This document shows, one piece after another, positions 50,729-59,805 of a stretch of 64,000 nt of DNA. The stretch lies in NCBI GenBank assembly GCA_005503215.1, contig SCNS01000007.1:145170-209169 (forward strand), read 5' to 3'. The position numbers and the translations under genes are program-made. This stretch comes from Sphingomonadaceae bacterium 3R27C6. Lineage in GTDB: Bacteria > Pseudomonadota > Alphaproteobacteria > Sphingomonadales > Sphingomonadaceae. The notes under the pieces are model-generated. The model worked only from the letters and a program-made list of their open reading frames with translations. It was not told where the DNA came from and did no database searches. Position 1 is the stretch's first letter; every line of letters begins with the position of its first letter.

Positions 50729-52286
50729 GCTGACGCGGCGCGGCCTGCTCGCGAGCGGGCTGGGTCTGGCGGTCAGCTCGGCGGTGTCAGCGCGGACTTA
50801 CGAAGCCCCGACCTATATCCTCACCTCGCAAGACGCGCTTTCGGCGGACGGTCTCTACCGCAGTGCCAGAATTCGCCCGATCGATCCGCCAGCTTTTCCG
50901 TTCCGCGGGATTCGCTATGCGCGCGCTGCGCGGTTTGCAGCACCAGTCCCGGTCCTGAAGGCCGAGCAATTTGGACCCGATCCGGAGCAAGCGCGGCAGG
51001 CCGACAAAGAAGATCGGCTTGACCCGGTCTTCGGTCCGGCCTGTCCGCAAACGGGCGACCGCTACCGTCCGCAATCCGAGGACTGCCTGTTCCTCAATGT
51101 CTGGACCCCCGATACGGAGAAACCCGCGAAGCGGCCGGTGATGGTCTATTTTCACGGCGGCGCCTATTCGACCGGCAGCGTCACCGACCCGGTCAACGAC
51201 GGCGCGAGGCTTGCGGCTCGCGGCGATGTTGTCGTCGTGACCGTCAACCACCGCCTCAACGCGCTCGGCTATCTCTACCTCGCCGGGCTTGATCCGCGTT
51301 TCCCCGACAGCGGCAATGCGGGGCAGCTCGACCTGATCGTCGCGCTCCAATGGGTCCAGCGCAACATCGCGGCGTTCGGTGGCGATCCGGCCAATGTCAC
51401 CGTCTTCGGTCAGTCGGGCGGCGGCGCGAAGATCGCGACGCTGATGGCGATGCCCGAAGCGAAAGGGCTGTTCCACAAGGCGATCACGATGAGCGGGCAG
51501 CAGGTCACCGCCTCGGGCCCGCTCAACGCGACGAAGCGCGCGCGGGCCTTCCTCGACAAATTGGGGGAGGGCGTCGACCCCGCGACCGCGCCGGTCGAGC
51601 AGCTCGTTGCCGCGCTGTCGGCGATCGATCCGGTGCTCGGCGGCGGGGTCTATATGGGGCCGGTGCTCGATATGAAGCATCTGGTGCGCCACCCCTTCTG
51701 GCCCGAAGCCGCGCCGCAGTCGCTCGGCATCCCGATGATGCTCGGCAACACGGTGATGGAAACGCGCGCTTTCTACGCCCCCGATGGCAAGCAGCTTGCG
51801 GGGCTGAGTTTCGACAATCTTGCGGCGCGGATCGCGCCCGAGATGCGCATTGATATCGAGCCATCGTGGGTCGTCGGCCAGTTCCGCGCCCGCTATCCGA
51901 AGGCCGCGCCGCTCGACCTCTTCCACCGCATCGTCACCGCCGCGCGCAGCTGGCGCGGGCAGGTCGAGGAGGCCGAGGCGCGCGCGCGCGCCGGTCACAC
52001 GGGCTTCGTCTACCAGCTCGATTTCGAACAGGCGAAACACGCCGACGATATCGCGCTCAGCTTCGGCACGATCCCCGAACCCACCCCCGCGCAGCAGGCG
52101 ATGAGCGACCGCGTGATGGACGCCTTCGTCCGCTTCGCGCGCACCGGCGATCCGGGCTGGCCCGCCTATGATCTGGCGAAGCGGCGGACGATGATTTTCG
52201 ACACCGCAAGCCGTGTCGAAAATGACCCGCGCAAGTGGGAGCGCGAGCTGTTCGCGCGCGTGCCGTATATCCAGCCGGGCAGCTAG
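50715..52286 (+). CDS. Exported type-B carboxylesterase
   Basis: 523 aa alpha/beta hydrolase. The N-terminal export signal (residues 1-27) has Tat-like TRRGLLASG. It carries both carboxylesterase-B signatures: EDCLFLNVW (122-130) and the nucleophile elbow FGQSGGG with Ser234; the oxyanion hole HGGA is at 147-150. The elbow reads GQSGG in place of the usual GESAG. It probably removes methyl or acyl groups from pectin fragments; this is inferred from context. The start ATG 50715 lies within kdgK. It ends overlapping the convergent hydrolase gene by four bases. Confidence 0.88.
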   Translation: MSGAELTRRGLLASGLGLAVSSAVSARTYEAPTYILTSQDALSADGLYRSARIRPIDPPAFPFRGIRYARAARFAAPVPVLKAEQFGPDPEQARQADKEDRLDPVFGPACPQTGDRYRPQSEDCLFLNVWTPDTEKPAKRPVMVYFHGGAYSTGSVTDPVNDGARLAARGDVVVVTVNHRLNALGYLYLAGLDPRFPDSGNAGQLDLIVALQWVQRNIAAFGGDPANVTVFGQSGGGAKIATLMAMPEAKGLFHKAITMSGQQVTASGPLNATKRARAFLDKLGEGVDPATAPVEQLVAALSAIDPVLGGGVYMGPVLDMKHLVRHPFWPEAAPQSLGIPMMLGNTVMETRAFYAPDGKQLAGLSFDNLAARIAPEMRIDIEPSWVVGQFRARYPKAAPLDLFHRIVTAARSWRGQVEEAEARARAGHTGFVYQLDFEQAKHADDIALSFGTIPEPTPAQQAMSDRVMDAFVRFARTGDPGWPAYDLAKRRTMIFDTASRVENDPRKWERELFARVPYIQPGS

Positions 52287-53254
52287 ACGATCTTGTACGA
52301 GGCGAGCCAGCTCCACAGCAGCTCGGGCCAGATCGCAATGGGTAGCCCCGCCGCCTTCATCAGCCCGAAGCCATGTTCGCCGCGCTCGAAGAAATGCGCC
52401 TCGACCGGCGCGCCGATGTTACGCGTCGCCGCGCGCAGCCGCACGCTGTTCTCAATCTTCACCACGCTATCGTCCTCGGCGTGGAGCAACCACAGCGGCG
52501 GTTGGTCGGCGCGGACATTGCGCTCGGGCGAATAGAGTTTCTCGCGCGCCGCATCGGGGTTGGCGCCGATCAGTTTCTCGCGGCTCACCGCATGCGCGAT
52601 CGCCGGGTCCATCGACACGACGGGATAGATGGCTGCGAGCGCATCGGGCCGCGCCGGCAGCGCGTCGACCGCATCGACCGGAGCATAAAGTTTGGCGTCG
52701 AAACGCGTAAGCAGGCTCGTGGCGACCTGCCCGCCCGCCGAGAAGCCGCCAAAGGCGACGCGCGCCGGGTCGACGTGGTCGATGGCTGCACGACTGCGCA
52801 CCAGCCGCACCGCGCGCTGCGCATCGGCGAGCGGGACGTCCGCACCGTTCCTCCAGCCGTCACCCGGCAGGCGGTAAAAGAGGACATAAACGGTAACCCC
52901 GCGGGCACGCAGCCAGCGCGCGAGTTCATAACCCTCCTTGTCGACCACGACGTAGCGATAGCCGCCGCCCGGAGCGAGGATCACCGCCGCGCCATTGGGC
53001 TTCGCGGGGCGGAAGATGTCGAGCCGCGGGCGCGTGATGCCTTGCAGCATCCGGTCGCTCGCCTTCGGATCGTCGCTCCGCTGGACGACCGTTTCGACAA
53101 GCCCCGCGGCCGGCCGGATATGGCCTTCGGGCCAGAGCGCGACGCTCGCGTCGGGGGTCAGGCCCGCCGGCCGTGTCCACGCCTCGCGTGCTGCCGCGCT
53201 GGCGAAGGGTAGCGCGAGGCTGGCCGTCAGCAACGCGCGGCGGTCGAAGGTCAT
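52283..53254 (-). CDS. Exported alpha/beta hydrolase, acetylesterase-like
   Basis: 323 aa. A signal peptide with Arg pair (MTFDRRALLTASLALPFASAAA), an oxyanion-loop-like APGGGY (94-99), nucleophile elbow GGFSAGG with Ser172, and late Asp/His pair in HAEDDSVV and RGEHGFG. It resembles the hydrolases annotated as xylan/pectin acetylesterases. The likely role is deacetylation of pectin or oligogalacturonides in the periplasm. It is the third gene of pectate lyase-cupin-hydrolase, overlapping the cupin gene by four bases. Confidence 0.85.
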   Translation of the reverse strand: MTFDRRALLTASLALPFASAAAREAWTRPAGLTPDASVALWPEGHIRPAAGLVETVVQRSDDPKASDRMLQGITRPRLDIFRPAKPNGAAVILAPGGGYRYVVVDKEGYELARWLRARGVTVYVLFYRLPGDGWRNGADVPLADAQRAVRLVRSRAAIDHVDPARVAFGGFSAGGQVATSLLTRFDAKLYAPVDAVDALPARPDALAAIYPVVSMDPAIAHAVSREKLIGANPDAAREKLYSPERNVRADQPPLWLLHAEDDSVVKIENSVRLRAATRNIGAPVEAHFFERGEHGFGLMKAAGLPIAIWPELLWSWLASYKIV

Positions 53255-53652
53255 TCGCTTGCCGCCTTGTTCGGATAGGCGATGATCAGCACCAGCGGCT
53301 CGCTTCCCGTCTGGCGAATGCCGACCTTCGCGCCCTTGTAGAGCCATGCCGCGGTGCCCGCCTTCACCTCTTTCTCGTCGCCGTCCGAATGGACGACGCC
53401 TGTGCCCGAGAGGACATAATAGATTTCGTCATGGTCGATCGGATGCACGCCGATCGCCGCGCCGACATGCAGCGCGCGCTTGCGGAATTCGAAGCTGCGC
53501 GGGGCAGGCACCGAATCGCTGATCCGGTACGCGGTCGACATACCGATCGCGCCGTGCGGCGGCGCTTCCTCGCGCACCGTTGCCGTTTCGTCGATCACCA
53601 CCATTGCGGGAGCGGCTCCCCCGGCAAGGAACAGGGCGAGGAGCGCGCTCAT
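53251..53652 (-). CDS. Exported small cupin protein
   Basis: 133 aa with a short hydrophobic signal (SALLALFLAGGAAPA) and a single cupin barrel (GVHPIDHDEIYYVLSGTGVVHSDGDEKEVKAGTAAWLYKGAKVGI). Metal-ligand-like residues His and Glu occur in HPIDHDEIYY. The function is unknown; the gene is sandwiched between pectate lyase and esterase, so it may bind or isomerise a uronate in the periplasm. The start is ATG 53652; a TTG two codons upstream (53658) overlaps the lyase stop. Confidence 0.75.
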   Translation of the reverse strand: MSALLALFLAGGAAPAMVVIDETATVREEAPPHGAIGMSTAYRISDSVPAPRSFEFRKRALHVGAAIGVHPIDHDEIYYVLSGTGVVHSDGDEKEVKAGTAAWLYKGAKVGIRQTGSEPLVLIIAYPNKAASE

Positions 53653-53654
53653 CG

Positions 53655-55028
53655 TCAATTCGCCGTTCGCGAGGCGCGGTCGCGCGCCGACAGATTTTCC
53701 TGCGGCAGCGGCGCGGTCTGGCCCGGATAGCGGCCCGACTTGGGCTCCATCGTCGCAAGGTCCCAGTCGCCCGCCACAAAAGGCGCGCGCACTTCCTTGA
53801 CCTCGGGATAACCGCTCACTTCCTTCTCATCGTCGATCACATCGCCGCGCCCCTCGGCGACGAAGAAGAGCACACGAATCTCCTCGGCATCGCGCGCCCA
53901 CGGCCGCGCGCCCGCGGTCGCGAGCACCGAGGTTTCGACATCGCGCACCGGCAGGATATGATAACCGCCGACCGGCGCGAGCGGCGCCTTGGCGCGGATC
54001 AGCCTGGCCTGTGTCTCGCCATAGCGGCCGAACTCGGGAAGCGGCTGGCCGTGGCGGTCGACCGCCAGATTGTCCTTGCCATAATATTCGAGGTCGCCGT
54101 CGCCGCCGAGCATCAGGAAGGGCAGGCGTTCGTCGGTGTCGTTGCCGCCGCGCATCACATTGCCGACCGCGGTGATCTGACCCGTCACATACTCATGCCC
54201 GACCCATTCGAGGTTCATCAGGTTGTAATGGACCGCGCGGTGCTGCGGATTATAGATGAGGTTGTTGATCATCAGCGCCTGCGCGCCGCCCTTGATCAGC
54301 GGGTTGCGCTCGACATTGTGCGCCCAGACATTGCGGTAAAAGACGATCCCCGTCGCATTGTCATGGATCAGCGACCCCTTGCTATGCTCGCCCTTCGGAT
54401 GGCTCGCATCGGCCAGTCCCTCGGCGGCGAGATTGTTCGAAAAGGTGATGTTGCGGCTCGTGCCCTTGCGCCAATCCTCGACGCTCTTGCCGGTGAAGCG
54501 CGGCCCCGACGCCGACATATTCTCGTCGATCCCCCACATGAGCGTGCAATGGTCGACGATGACATTATGCGCCGCGACGGTCGAGAAAGTGTCGGCTTCC
54601 CACCCGCTGCGCTTCGGCTGGCCGTCAACGCCGGTGTAGACACGCAAATGGCGCATCACGACGTCGTGCGTCTTCACGTCGATGCCGGTGCGGATGAGGG
54701 TGATGCCGGGCCCCGGCGCGGTCTGGCCGGCGATCGTCAGGAACGGATGTTTGATCTCGATCGCCCGGCGCCCCATGTCGATCACGCCGCCGATTTCGAA
54801 CACGATGATGCGCGGTCCCGGTGTGTCGATCGCCGCCTTCAGCGACCCCGGGCCGTCGGGCGCGAGCGTGGTCACGCGCAATATCTGCCCGCCGCGTCCG
54901 CCCGGGGTCTCTGCCGCCGGACCGACCGCGCCCGGAAAGGCGAGCGGTGCCGCATCGGCCGCCGTCGCCGAACCCGATGACAGGCTAACGGCCAGAAAAA
55001 GCGCAGTTATCCAAGGCTTTTTGGGCAT
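53655..55028 (-). CDS. Secreted pectate lyase, polysaccharide lyase family 1 type
   Basis: 457 aa. It cleaves polygalacturonate by beta-elimination. Sec signal peptide (residues 1-24), then the family-1 beta-helix: FPGAVGPAAETPGGRGG, VFEIGGVIDMGRRAIEIKHPFLTIAGQTAPGPGITL, VDHCTLMWGIDENMSASG and FYRNVWAHNVERNPLIKGG. The VDHC..WGIDE stretch is diagnostic. The start is ATG 55028 with AGGAGA seven bases upstream; ATG 55046 is an alternative. It is divergent from the second receptor, with operators at 55085 and 55231 between them. Confidence 0.92.
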   Translation of the reverse strand: MPKKPWITALFLAVSLSSGSATAADAAPLAFPGAVGPAAETPGGRGGQILRVTTLAPDGPGSLKAAIDTPGPRIIVFEIGGVIDMGRRAIEIKHPFLTIAGQTAPGPGITLIRTGIDVKTHDVVMRHLRVYTGVDGQPKRSGWEADTFSTVAAHNVIVDHCTLMWGIDENMSASGPRFTGKSVEDWRKGTSRNITFSNNLAAEGLADASHPKGEHSKGSLIHDNATGIVFYRNVWAHNVERNPLIKGGAQALMINNLIYNPQHRAVHYNLMNLEWVGHEYVTGQITAVGNVMRGGNDTDERLPFLMLGGDGDLEYYGKDNLAVDRHGQPLPEFGRYGETQARLIRAKAPLAPVGGYHILPVRDVETSVLATAGARPWARDAEEIRVLFFVAEGRGDVIDDEKEVSGYPEVKEVRAPFVAGDWDLATMEPKSGRYPGQTAPLPQENLSARDRASRTAN

Positions 55029-55084
55029 CCCGTCTCTCCTCATCATTGGGGTATTGACATGTTCGTCGCAATCCGCAATCTTTC

Positions 55085-55098
55085 TGACACCGGTTACC
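55085..55098. promoter_or_regulatory. LacI-type operator, site C1 (pectate lyase side)
   Basis: TGACACCGGTTACC, 57 bases upstream of the pectate lyase start. Its partner C2 lies 146 bases away in inverted orientation, suitable for looping. Confidence 0.8.
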
Positions 55099-55230
55099 CC
55101 AATCGGTCAACGAGAAAATATTTCCAAGGGAGAGGGTCTGATCCGGTTCGCCGCACCTGCGGGCGAGCCATCATCACTCTCTGAAAGATCGACGGGTGAA
55201 GCGGTTTGCCAAATCGCTTTGCTCAGTAAA

Positions 55231-55243
55231 GTAACCGGTGTCA
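55231..55243. promoter_or_regulatory. LacI-type operator, site C2 (second receptor side)
   Basis: GTAACCGGTGTCA, the exact reverse complement of the 13-base core at the other sites, 46 bases before the receptor start. Confidence 0.8.
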
Positions 55244-55288
55244 TTCCTTGCGCAAGCGGGGGCAACGGGGCGATAAGGGAGGATGATA

Positions 55289-58117
55289 ATGGCAATATAT
55301 GCAATGCGGAGCATTCGCACTGTGACCCGGCTGGCGTGCGGTGCATCGCTTGCCGTTCTGGCGGCCTCGCCGGCTTGGGCGCAGGACGCTGCTACGGCCG
55401 CCGATGAAGCGGTGGCGAGCGGAGACGAGATCGTCGTCACCGGCTTCCGCGCCTCGCTCGGTGCCGCGCTCAATGTGAAGCGCGAGTCGGTCGCCGCGGT
55501 CGACGCGATCGTCGCCGAAGATATCGCCAAATTCCCTGACCAGAATCTCGCCGAATCGCTGCAGCGCATTCCCGGCATCACGATCCAGCGCGACGGCGGC
55601 GAAGGCCGCGGCATCACCGTGCGCGGGCTCGGTTCGCAATTCACCCGCGTTCGCGTCAACGGACTCGAAACCGTCGCGACCTCGACCGACGGCGCGTCGG
55701 CGAACCGCGACCGCGCGTTCGACTTCAACGTCTTCGCCTCCGAGCTGTTCAGCTCGATTGTCGTCCACAAGACCGCGTCGGCCGAACTCGACGAAGGCTC
55801 GCTCGGCGCCGTGGTCGACCTCAACACGGGCAACCCGCTCGCGGGCAAGGGCGGCTTCACCGCCGCGCTCTCGGCGCAGGGCAGCTACAACGACCTTTCC
55901 GAAAAAGTCGGTCCGCGCGTCGCCGGACTGCTCAGCTGGGTGAATGACGCCGGTACGCTCGGTTTTGCCGTGTCGGCCGCCTATTCGGACCAGAAGACGC
56001 TCGAACTCGGCAACAATTCGGTTCGCTGGGCGCAGGCGCGTTTCGACTCGGTCGATGGCACGCCGTGCTGGACCGCCGCCAATTCGGGCGGCACCTATAT
56101 TCCCAGCGCCGCATGCAACGAAGTCTCGCTCGCCTTCCATCCGCGCATCCCGCGCTACGGCGAAATCGCGCACGACAAGAAGCGCCTCGGCATCACCGGG
56201 TCGATCCAGTTCGCGCCGAGCGATGCGACCAAAATCTCGCTCGACGGACTTTATTCGAGCTTCAAGCACCAGCGCCGCGAGCGTTGGGCCGAGGTGCTGC
56301 TGCGCAGCAACGAACGCTCGATCAACGTCAGCGACTATGAAATCGACGGCGACAATAATCTGATCTCGGCGACGCTCGACGACGCGTGGGTGCGCACCGA
56401 ACATTATCTGCGCAAGGCGAAGACCGAATTCTATCAGGTCGGCGCGACGTGGGACCAGGATGTCAGCGATACGTTCCGCTTCACCCTGCTCGGCGGCCTG
56501 TCGAAATCGACCGCGTCGATCCCGCTCGAAACGACGATCGTCTTCGACGACCGCGATGCGCAGGATTATCGCTACGATTATAGCGACATGAAAAATCCGC
56601 TGCTGACCTTCGGCACCAGCGTGACCAATCCGGCGAATTTCCAGCTCGCCGAAATCCGCGACCGCCCGTCGGAGGTCGCGAACAAGTTCCGCACCGCGCA
56701 GCTGCGCACCGAATGGGACATCAGCGACGATTTCACGGTCAAGGCGGGCGGCGTCTATCGCCGCTTCGACTTCGCCAGCATCGCGTTCACGCGCGACACC
56801 GTCGTGTGCGGCAACGGCGGCGTTGACCGCGTCCTCGGCACGCTCGCCTGCTCGCCGTCGTCGGCCTTCGGTCCCACCGCAGTGTACGGCTTCCCGGTAA
56901 ATTCGGGGCTCGCCGAGCTGTTCACGCTCGGCAAGGCGGGCCAGCCGTCGGGCACGACGACCGAGTGGCTGGTCGCCAATCTCGACGCGACGACTGCCTT
57001 CACCAAGCTTTACGACCGCGTCGCCGCGGTCGACGCCGGCAACAACCGCGCGGTGCGCGAAGAGGTCACCGGCGGCTATCTGCAGTTCGATGCCAAGGGC
57101 GAGCTTGGCGGCCTGCGCTATGCGCTCAACGCCGGGGTGCGCTACGTCCACACCGACCAGACGTCGAGCGGGCTCAGCAGCGGCGCGGCGGTGACGGTCG
57201 AACGCAGCTATGAAGACTGGCTGCCGTCGATGAACCTTGCGTTGTTCCCGCATGACGACATCATCATCCGTGCGGCGGTCGCCGATGTGATGACGCGCCC
57301 GACGCTCGGCAATCTGACCCCCGGCGGGACGGTCGACGGGTTCAACTATCGCATCAACTACGGCAATCCGTTCCTCGATCCGTTCCGCGCGACCGCCTAT
57401 GACCTCGCGTTCGAATGGTATTTCGCGCCGCAGTCGATCTTCTCGGTCGCCTTGTTCAAAAAGGACATCGCCAGCTTCCCGGTCGCGACGACGACCAGCG
57501 GCACCTTTGCCTCGACCGGCCTGCCGACGTCGATCATCCCGCCGAGCAGCCCGGCGTCGATCAATCCCGAGGGCCAGATCTGGACGATCAACTCGATCGG
57601 CAACGGCGAAGGCGCAAAGCTGAAGGGCATCGAAGTCTCGCTGCAGGCACCGTTCAAATTCCTGCCGGGTTTCCTGTCGAACTTCGGCGGCATCGTGAAC
57701 GCGACCTATGTCGACTCGGACGCCGATTATTCGGTCGCCGGCCCGTCGATCGTCCCGGGCGGCGCCAACGTCGGCGCGATCCGCAACGGCACGCTCTTCA
57801 ACCTGTCGAAGCGCGCCTACAACGGCACGCTCTATTATGACGACGGCAAGTTCAGCGCCCGCGCCTCGGTCAGCTATCGCAGCCGCTATGCCGACGCGAA
57901 CAGCGGCACCGGCAACGTCTTCGAAGGCTATGGTTCGACGATCAATGTCGATGCGTCGGTCCGTTACGCGATCACCGACAATATCGAAATTTCGGTCGAA
58001 GGCATCAACCTGACCGACGAATATCGCTATCGCTTCACCGATATCGATGCCGACCGCAATTACGAGAATAACCACTTCGGCCGTACCTTCCTGTTCGGCG
58101 CACGCGTCAAGATCTGA
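55289..58117 (+). CDS. TonB-dependent receptor, pectin/uronate locus (second copy)
   Basis: 942 aa outer-membrane receptor. The signal peptide ends SPAWAQ (about residue 33). Plug: EIVVTGFRASLGAALNVKRESVAAVDAIVAEDIAKFPDQNLAESLQRIPGITIQRDGGEGRGITVRGL; the barrel ends in FGRTFLFGARVKI. It shares the plug style of the receptor at 42494 but is clearly a different protein, so the locus has two uptake ports, perhaps for different chain lengths or decorations. The start is ATG 55289 six bases behind GGGAGG, the same arrangement as the first receptor. Confidence 0.93.
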   Translation: MAIYAMRSIRTVTRLACGASLAVLAASPAWAQDAATAADEAVASGDEIVVTGFRASLGAALNVKRESVAAVDAIVAEDIAKFPDQNLAESLQRIPGITIQRDGGEGRGITVRGLGSQFTRVRVNGLETVATSTDGASANRDRAFDFNVFASELFSSIVVHKTASAELDEGSLGAVVDLNTGNPLAGKGGFTAALSAQGSYNDLSEKVGPRVAGLLSWVNDAGTLGFAVSAAYSDQKTLELGNNSVRWAQARFDSVDGTPCWTAANSGGTYIPSAACNEVSLAFHPRIPRYGEIAHDKKRLGITGSIQFAPSDATKISLDGLYSSFKHQRRERWAEVLLRSNERSINVSDYEIDGDNNLISATLDDAWVRTEHYLRKAKTEFYQVGATWDQDVSDTFRFTLLGGLSKSTASIPLETTIVFDDRDAQDYRYDYSDMKNPLLTFGTSVTNPANFQLAEIRDRPSEVANKFRTAQLRTEWDISDDFTVKAGGVYRRFDFASIAFTRDTVVCGNGGVDRVLGTLACSPSSAFGPTAVYGFPVNSGLAELFTLGKAGQPSGTTTEWLVANLDATTAFTKLYDRVAAVDAGNNRAVREEVTGGYLQFDAKGELGGLRYALNAGVRYVHTDQTSSGLSSGAAVTVERSYEDWLPSMNLALFPHDDIIIRAAVADVMTRPTLGNLTPGGTVDGFNYRINYGNPFLDPFRATAYDLAFEWYFAPQSIFSVALFKKDIASFPVATTTSGTFASTGLPTSIIPPSSPASINPEGQIWTINSIGNGEGAKLKGIEVSLQAPFKFLPGFLSNFGGIVNATYVDSDADYSVAGPSIVPGGANVGAIRNGTLFNLSKRAYNGTLYYDDGKFSARASVSYRSRYADANSGTGNVFEGYGSTINVDASVRYAITDNIEISVEGINLTDEYRYRFTDIDADRNYENNHFGRTFLFGARVKI

Positions 58118-58138
58118 CGCGACGGGTTCGTCCCGGTG

Positions 58139-58180
58139 AGGCCCGGTTTCCGTTTTCAGGGGACCGGGCCTTTCTTTTTG
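58139..58180 (+). terminator. Rho-independent terminator behind the second TonB receptor
   Basis: Perfect stem AGGCCCGGT / ACCGGGCCT with a 15-base loop and TTCTTTTT tail. It ends 12 bases before the GH43 start codon, so GH43 translation depends on read-through or on a nearby start not seen here. Confidence 0.88.
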
Positions 58181-58191
58181 AGGAGAGACGC

Positions 58192-59805
58192 GTGACCGAT
58201 CGCCGCGACATGCTCAAACTCGCCGGGGGCGGCCTGCTCGCGACCGGCCTGTCGGGCCTCGCCGCGCCCGCCGCATGGGCGGGGGCGCCGCCCGCGCCCT
58301 CGGGTCCCGTTCCGGCGTGGGCGAAGGGCTTCGACGGGCAGCGCAAGGCCGATCTCGGCGACGGGCGCTTCCTCAATCCGATCATGGCCGGCGACCATCC
58401 CGATCCGTCGATCCTGAAGGACGGCGCCGACTATTATATGACCTTCTCGACCTTTGACTCCTATCCGGGGCTGGTCATCTGGCATTCGCGCGACCTCGTG
58501 AACTGGCGCCCGATCGCCCCCGCGCTCCACAAGAATATCGGATCGGTCTGGGCGCCCGAACTGTGCAAGCACAAGGGGCGCTATTATCTCTACATCCCGA
58601 CCAAGGGACCGAATACGAGCTGGGTGATCTGGGCCGACCGGATCGAGGGGCCGTGGAGCGATCCGGTCGACCTGAACCTGCCCCATCATATCGATCCCGG
58701 CCATGCGGTCGGCGAAGACGGGTCGCGCTGGCTGTTCCTGTCGGGGGGCGACCGCGTCCGCCTGTCCGACGACGGCCTCAAGCGCGTCGGCGAGCCCGAG
58801 CATGTCTATGATCCGTGGCGCTATCCCGCCGACTGGGTCGTCGAAGGCTTCGCGCCCGAGGGGCCGAAGATCACGCGGCGCGGCGATTATTATTACATGA
58901 TCACCGCGGTTGGCGGCACCGCGGGTCCGCCGACCGGCCATATGGTCATCGCGGCGCGCTCGAAATCGATCCACGGGCCATGGGAGAACTGCCCCGCGAA
59001 CCCGCTCGTCCGCACCACATCGGCGGCCGAAAAATGGTGGTCGCGCGGCCATGCTACGCTCGTCGAGGGGCCGGCGGGCGACTGGTGGAGCGTCTACCAC
59101 GGCTTCGAAAATGGTTATTGGACGCTCGGGCGGCAGGCTTTGCTCGACCCGATCGAATGGACCGACGACGGCTGGTTCCGCATGACGGGCGGCGACCTGT
59201 CGGGGCCGATCGCGAAGCCCAGGGGCGGCACGATCGCGGGCCCGCACGGGATGGCGCTCTCCGACGATTTCGCGAGCCTCGCGCTCGGCGCGAAATGGAA
59301 TTTCTTCAAGCCCGCCGCCGACGAACGCCGCCGCGCGCGCGTCGAGGATGGCGCGCTGGTGCTGGCGGCGCGCGGCAAGGCACCGGTCGATTCATCGCCC
59401 TTGTTGCTGATCGCGGGCGATCAGGCGTACCGCTTCGAATGCGATATCGAGATCGCGCCCGGCGGCACTGCGGGGCTGATCCTCTTCTACGACGAAAGGC
59501 TCTATTGCGGGCTCGGCTTCGACGGCGAACGCTTCGTCACGCACCAATATGGCATCGAACGCGCGCGCCCCGCCAATCCGCACGGGGCACGCATGCGCAT
59601 GCGCGTCACCAACGATCGCCATATCGTCACCTATGACACGAGCGGCGACGGCGGAAAGACGTGGGTCCGCTTCGACCGCGGCATGGAGGTCTCGGGCTAT
59701 CACCATAATGTGCGCGGCGGTTTCCTGATGCTGCGTCCCGGACTCTATTCGGCGGGGCAGGGCGAGGCGCGCTTCCGCAACTTCACCTTCCGCGCGCTCG
59801 ACTAA
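58192..59805 (+). CDS. Exported glycoside hydrolase family 43 enzyme
   Basis: 537 aa. A Tat-type signal (MTDRRDMLKLAGGG..., cleavage near AWAGA at about 30). Five-bladed propeller GH43 domain with NPIMAGDHPDPSIL (Asp71, likely general base), HIDPGH (Asp168) and EGFAPEGPK (Glu223, likely acid). A C-terminal beta-sandwich (about 350-537, LSDDFASLALGAKWNFFKP...) of the GH43_C2/DUF1349 type follows. It probably trims arabinose, xylose or galactose side chains of pectin. GTG start with AGGAGAG. A terminator lies immediately upstream; convergent with uxaA, overlapping by four bases. Confidence 0.9.
   Translation: MTDRRDMLKLAGGGLLATGLSGLAAPAAWAGAPPAPSGPVPAWAKGFDGQRKADLGDGRFLNPIMAGDHPDPSILKDGADYYMTFSTFDSYPGLVIWHSRDLVNWRPIAPALHKNIGSVWAPELCKHKGRYYLYIPTKGPNTSWVIWADRIEGPWSDPVDLNLPHHIDPGHAVGEDGSRWLFLSGGDRVRLSDDGLKRVGEPEHVYDPWRYPADWVVEGFAPEGPKITRRGDYYYMITAVGGTAGPPTGHMVIAARSKSIHGPWENCPANPLVRTTSAAEKWWSRGHATLVEGPAGDWWSVYHGFENGYWTLGRQALLDPIEWTDDGWFRMTGGDLSGPIAKPRGGTIAGPHGMALSDDFASLALGAKWNFFKPAADERRRARVEDGALVLAARGKAPVDSSPLLLIAGDQAYRFECDIEIAPGGTAGLILFYDERLYCGLGFDGERFVTHQYGIERARPANPHGARMRMRVTNDRHIVTYDTSGDGGKTWVRFDRGMEVSGYHHNVRGGFLMLRPGLYSAGQGEARFRNFTFRALD

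Noticed and set aside
55241..58075. 944-codon open frame opposite the second TonB receptor
   Set aside because: It mirrors the receptor frame, is charged low-complexity (Arg/Asp/Ala), has no plausible ribosome site and no family likeness.
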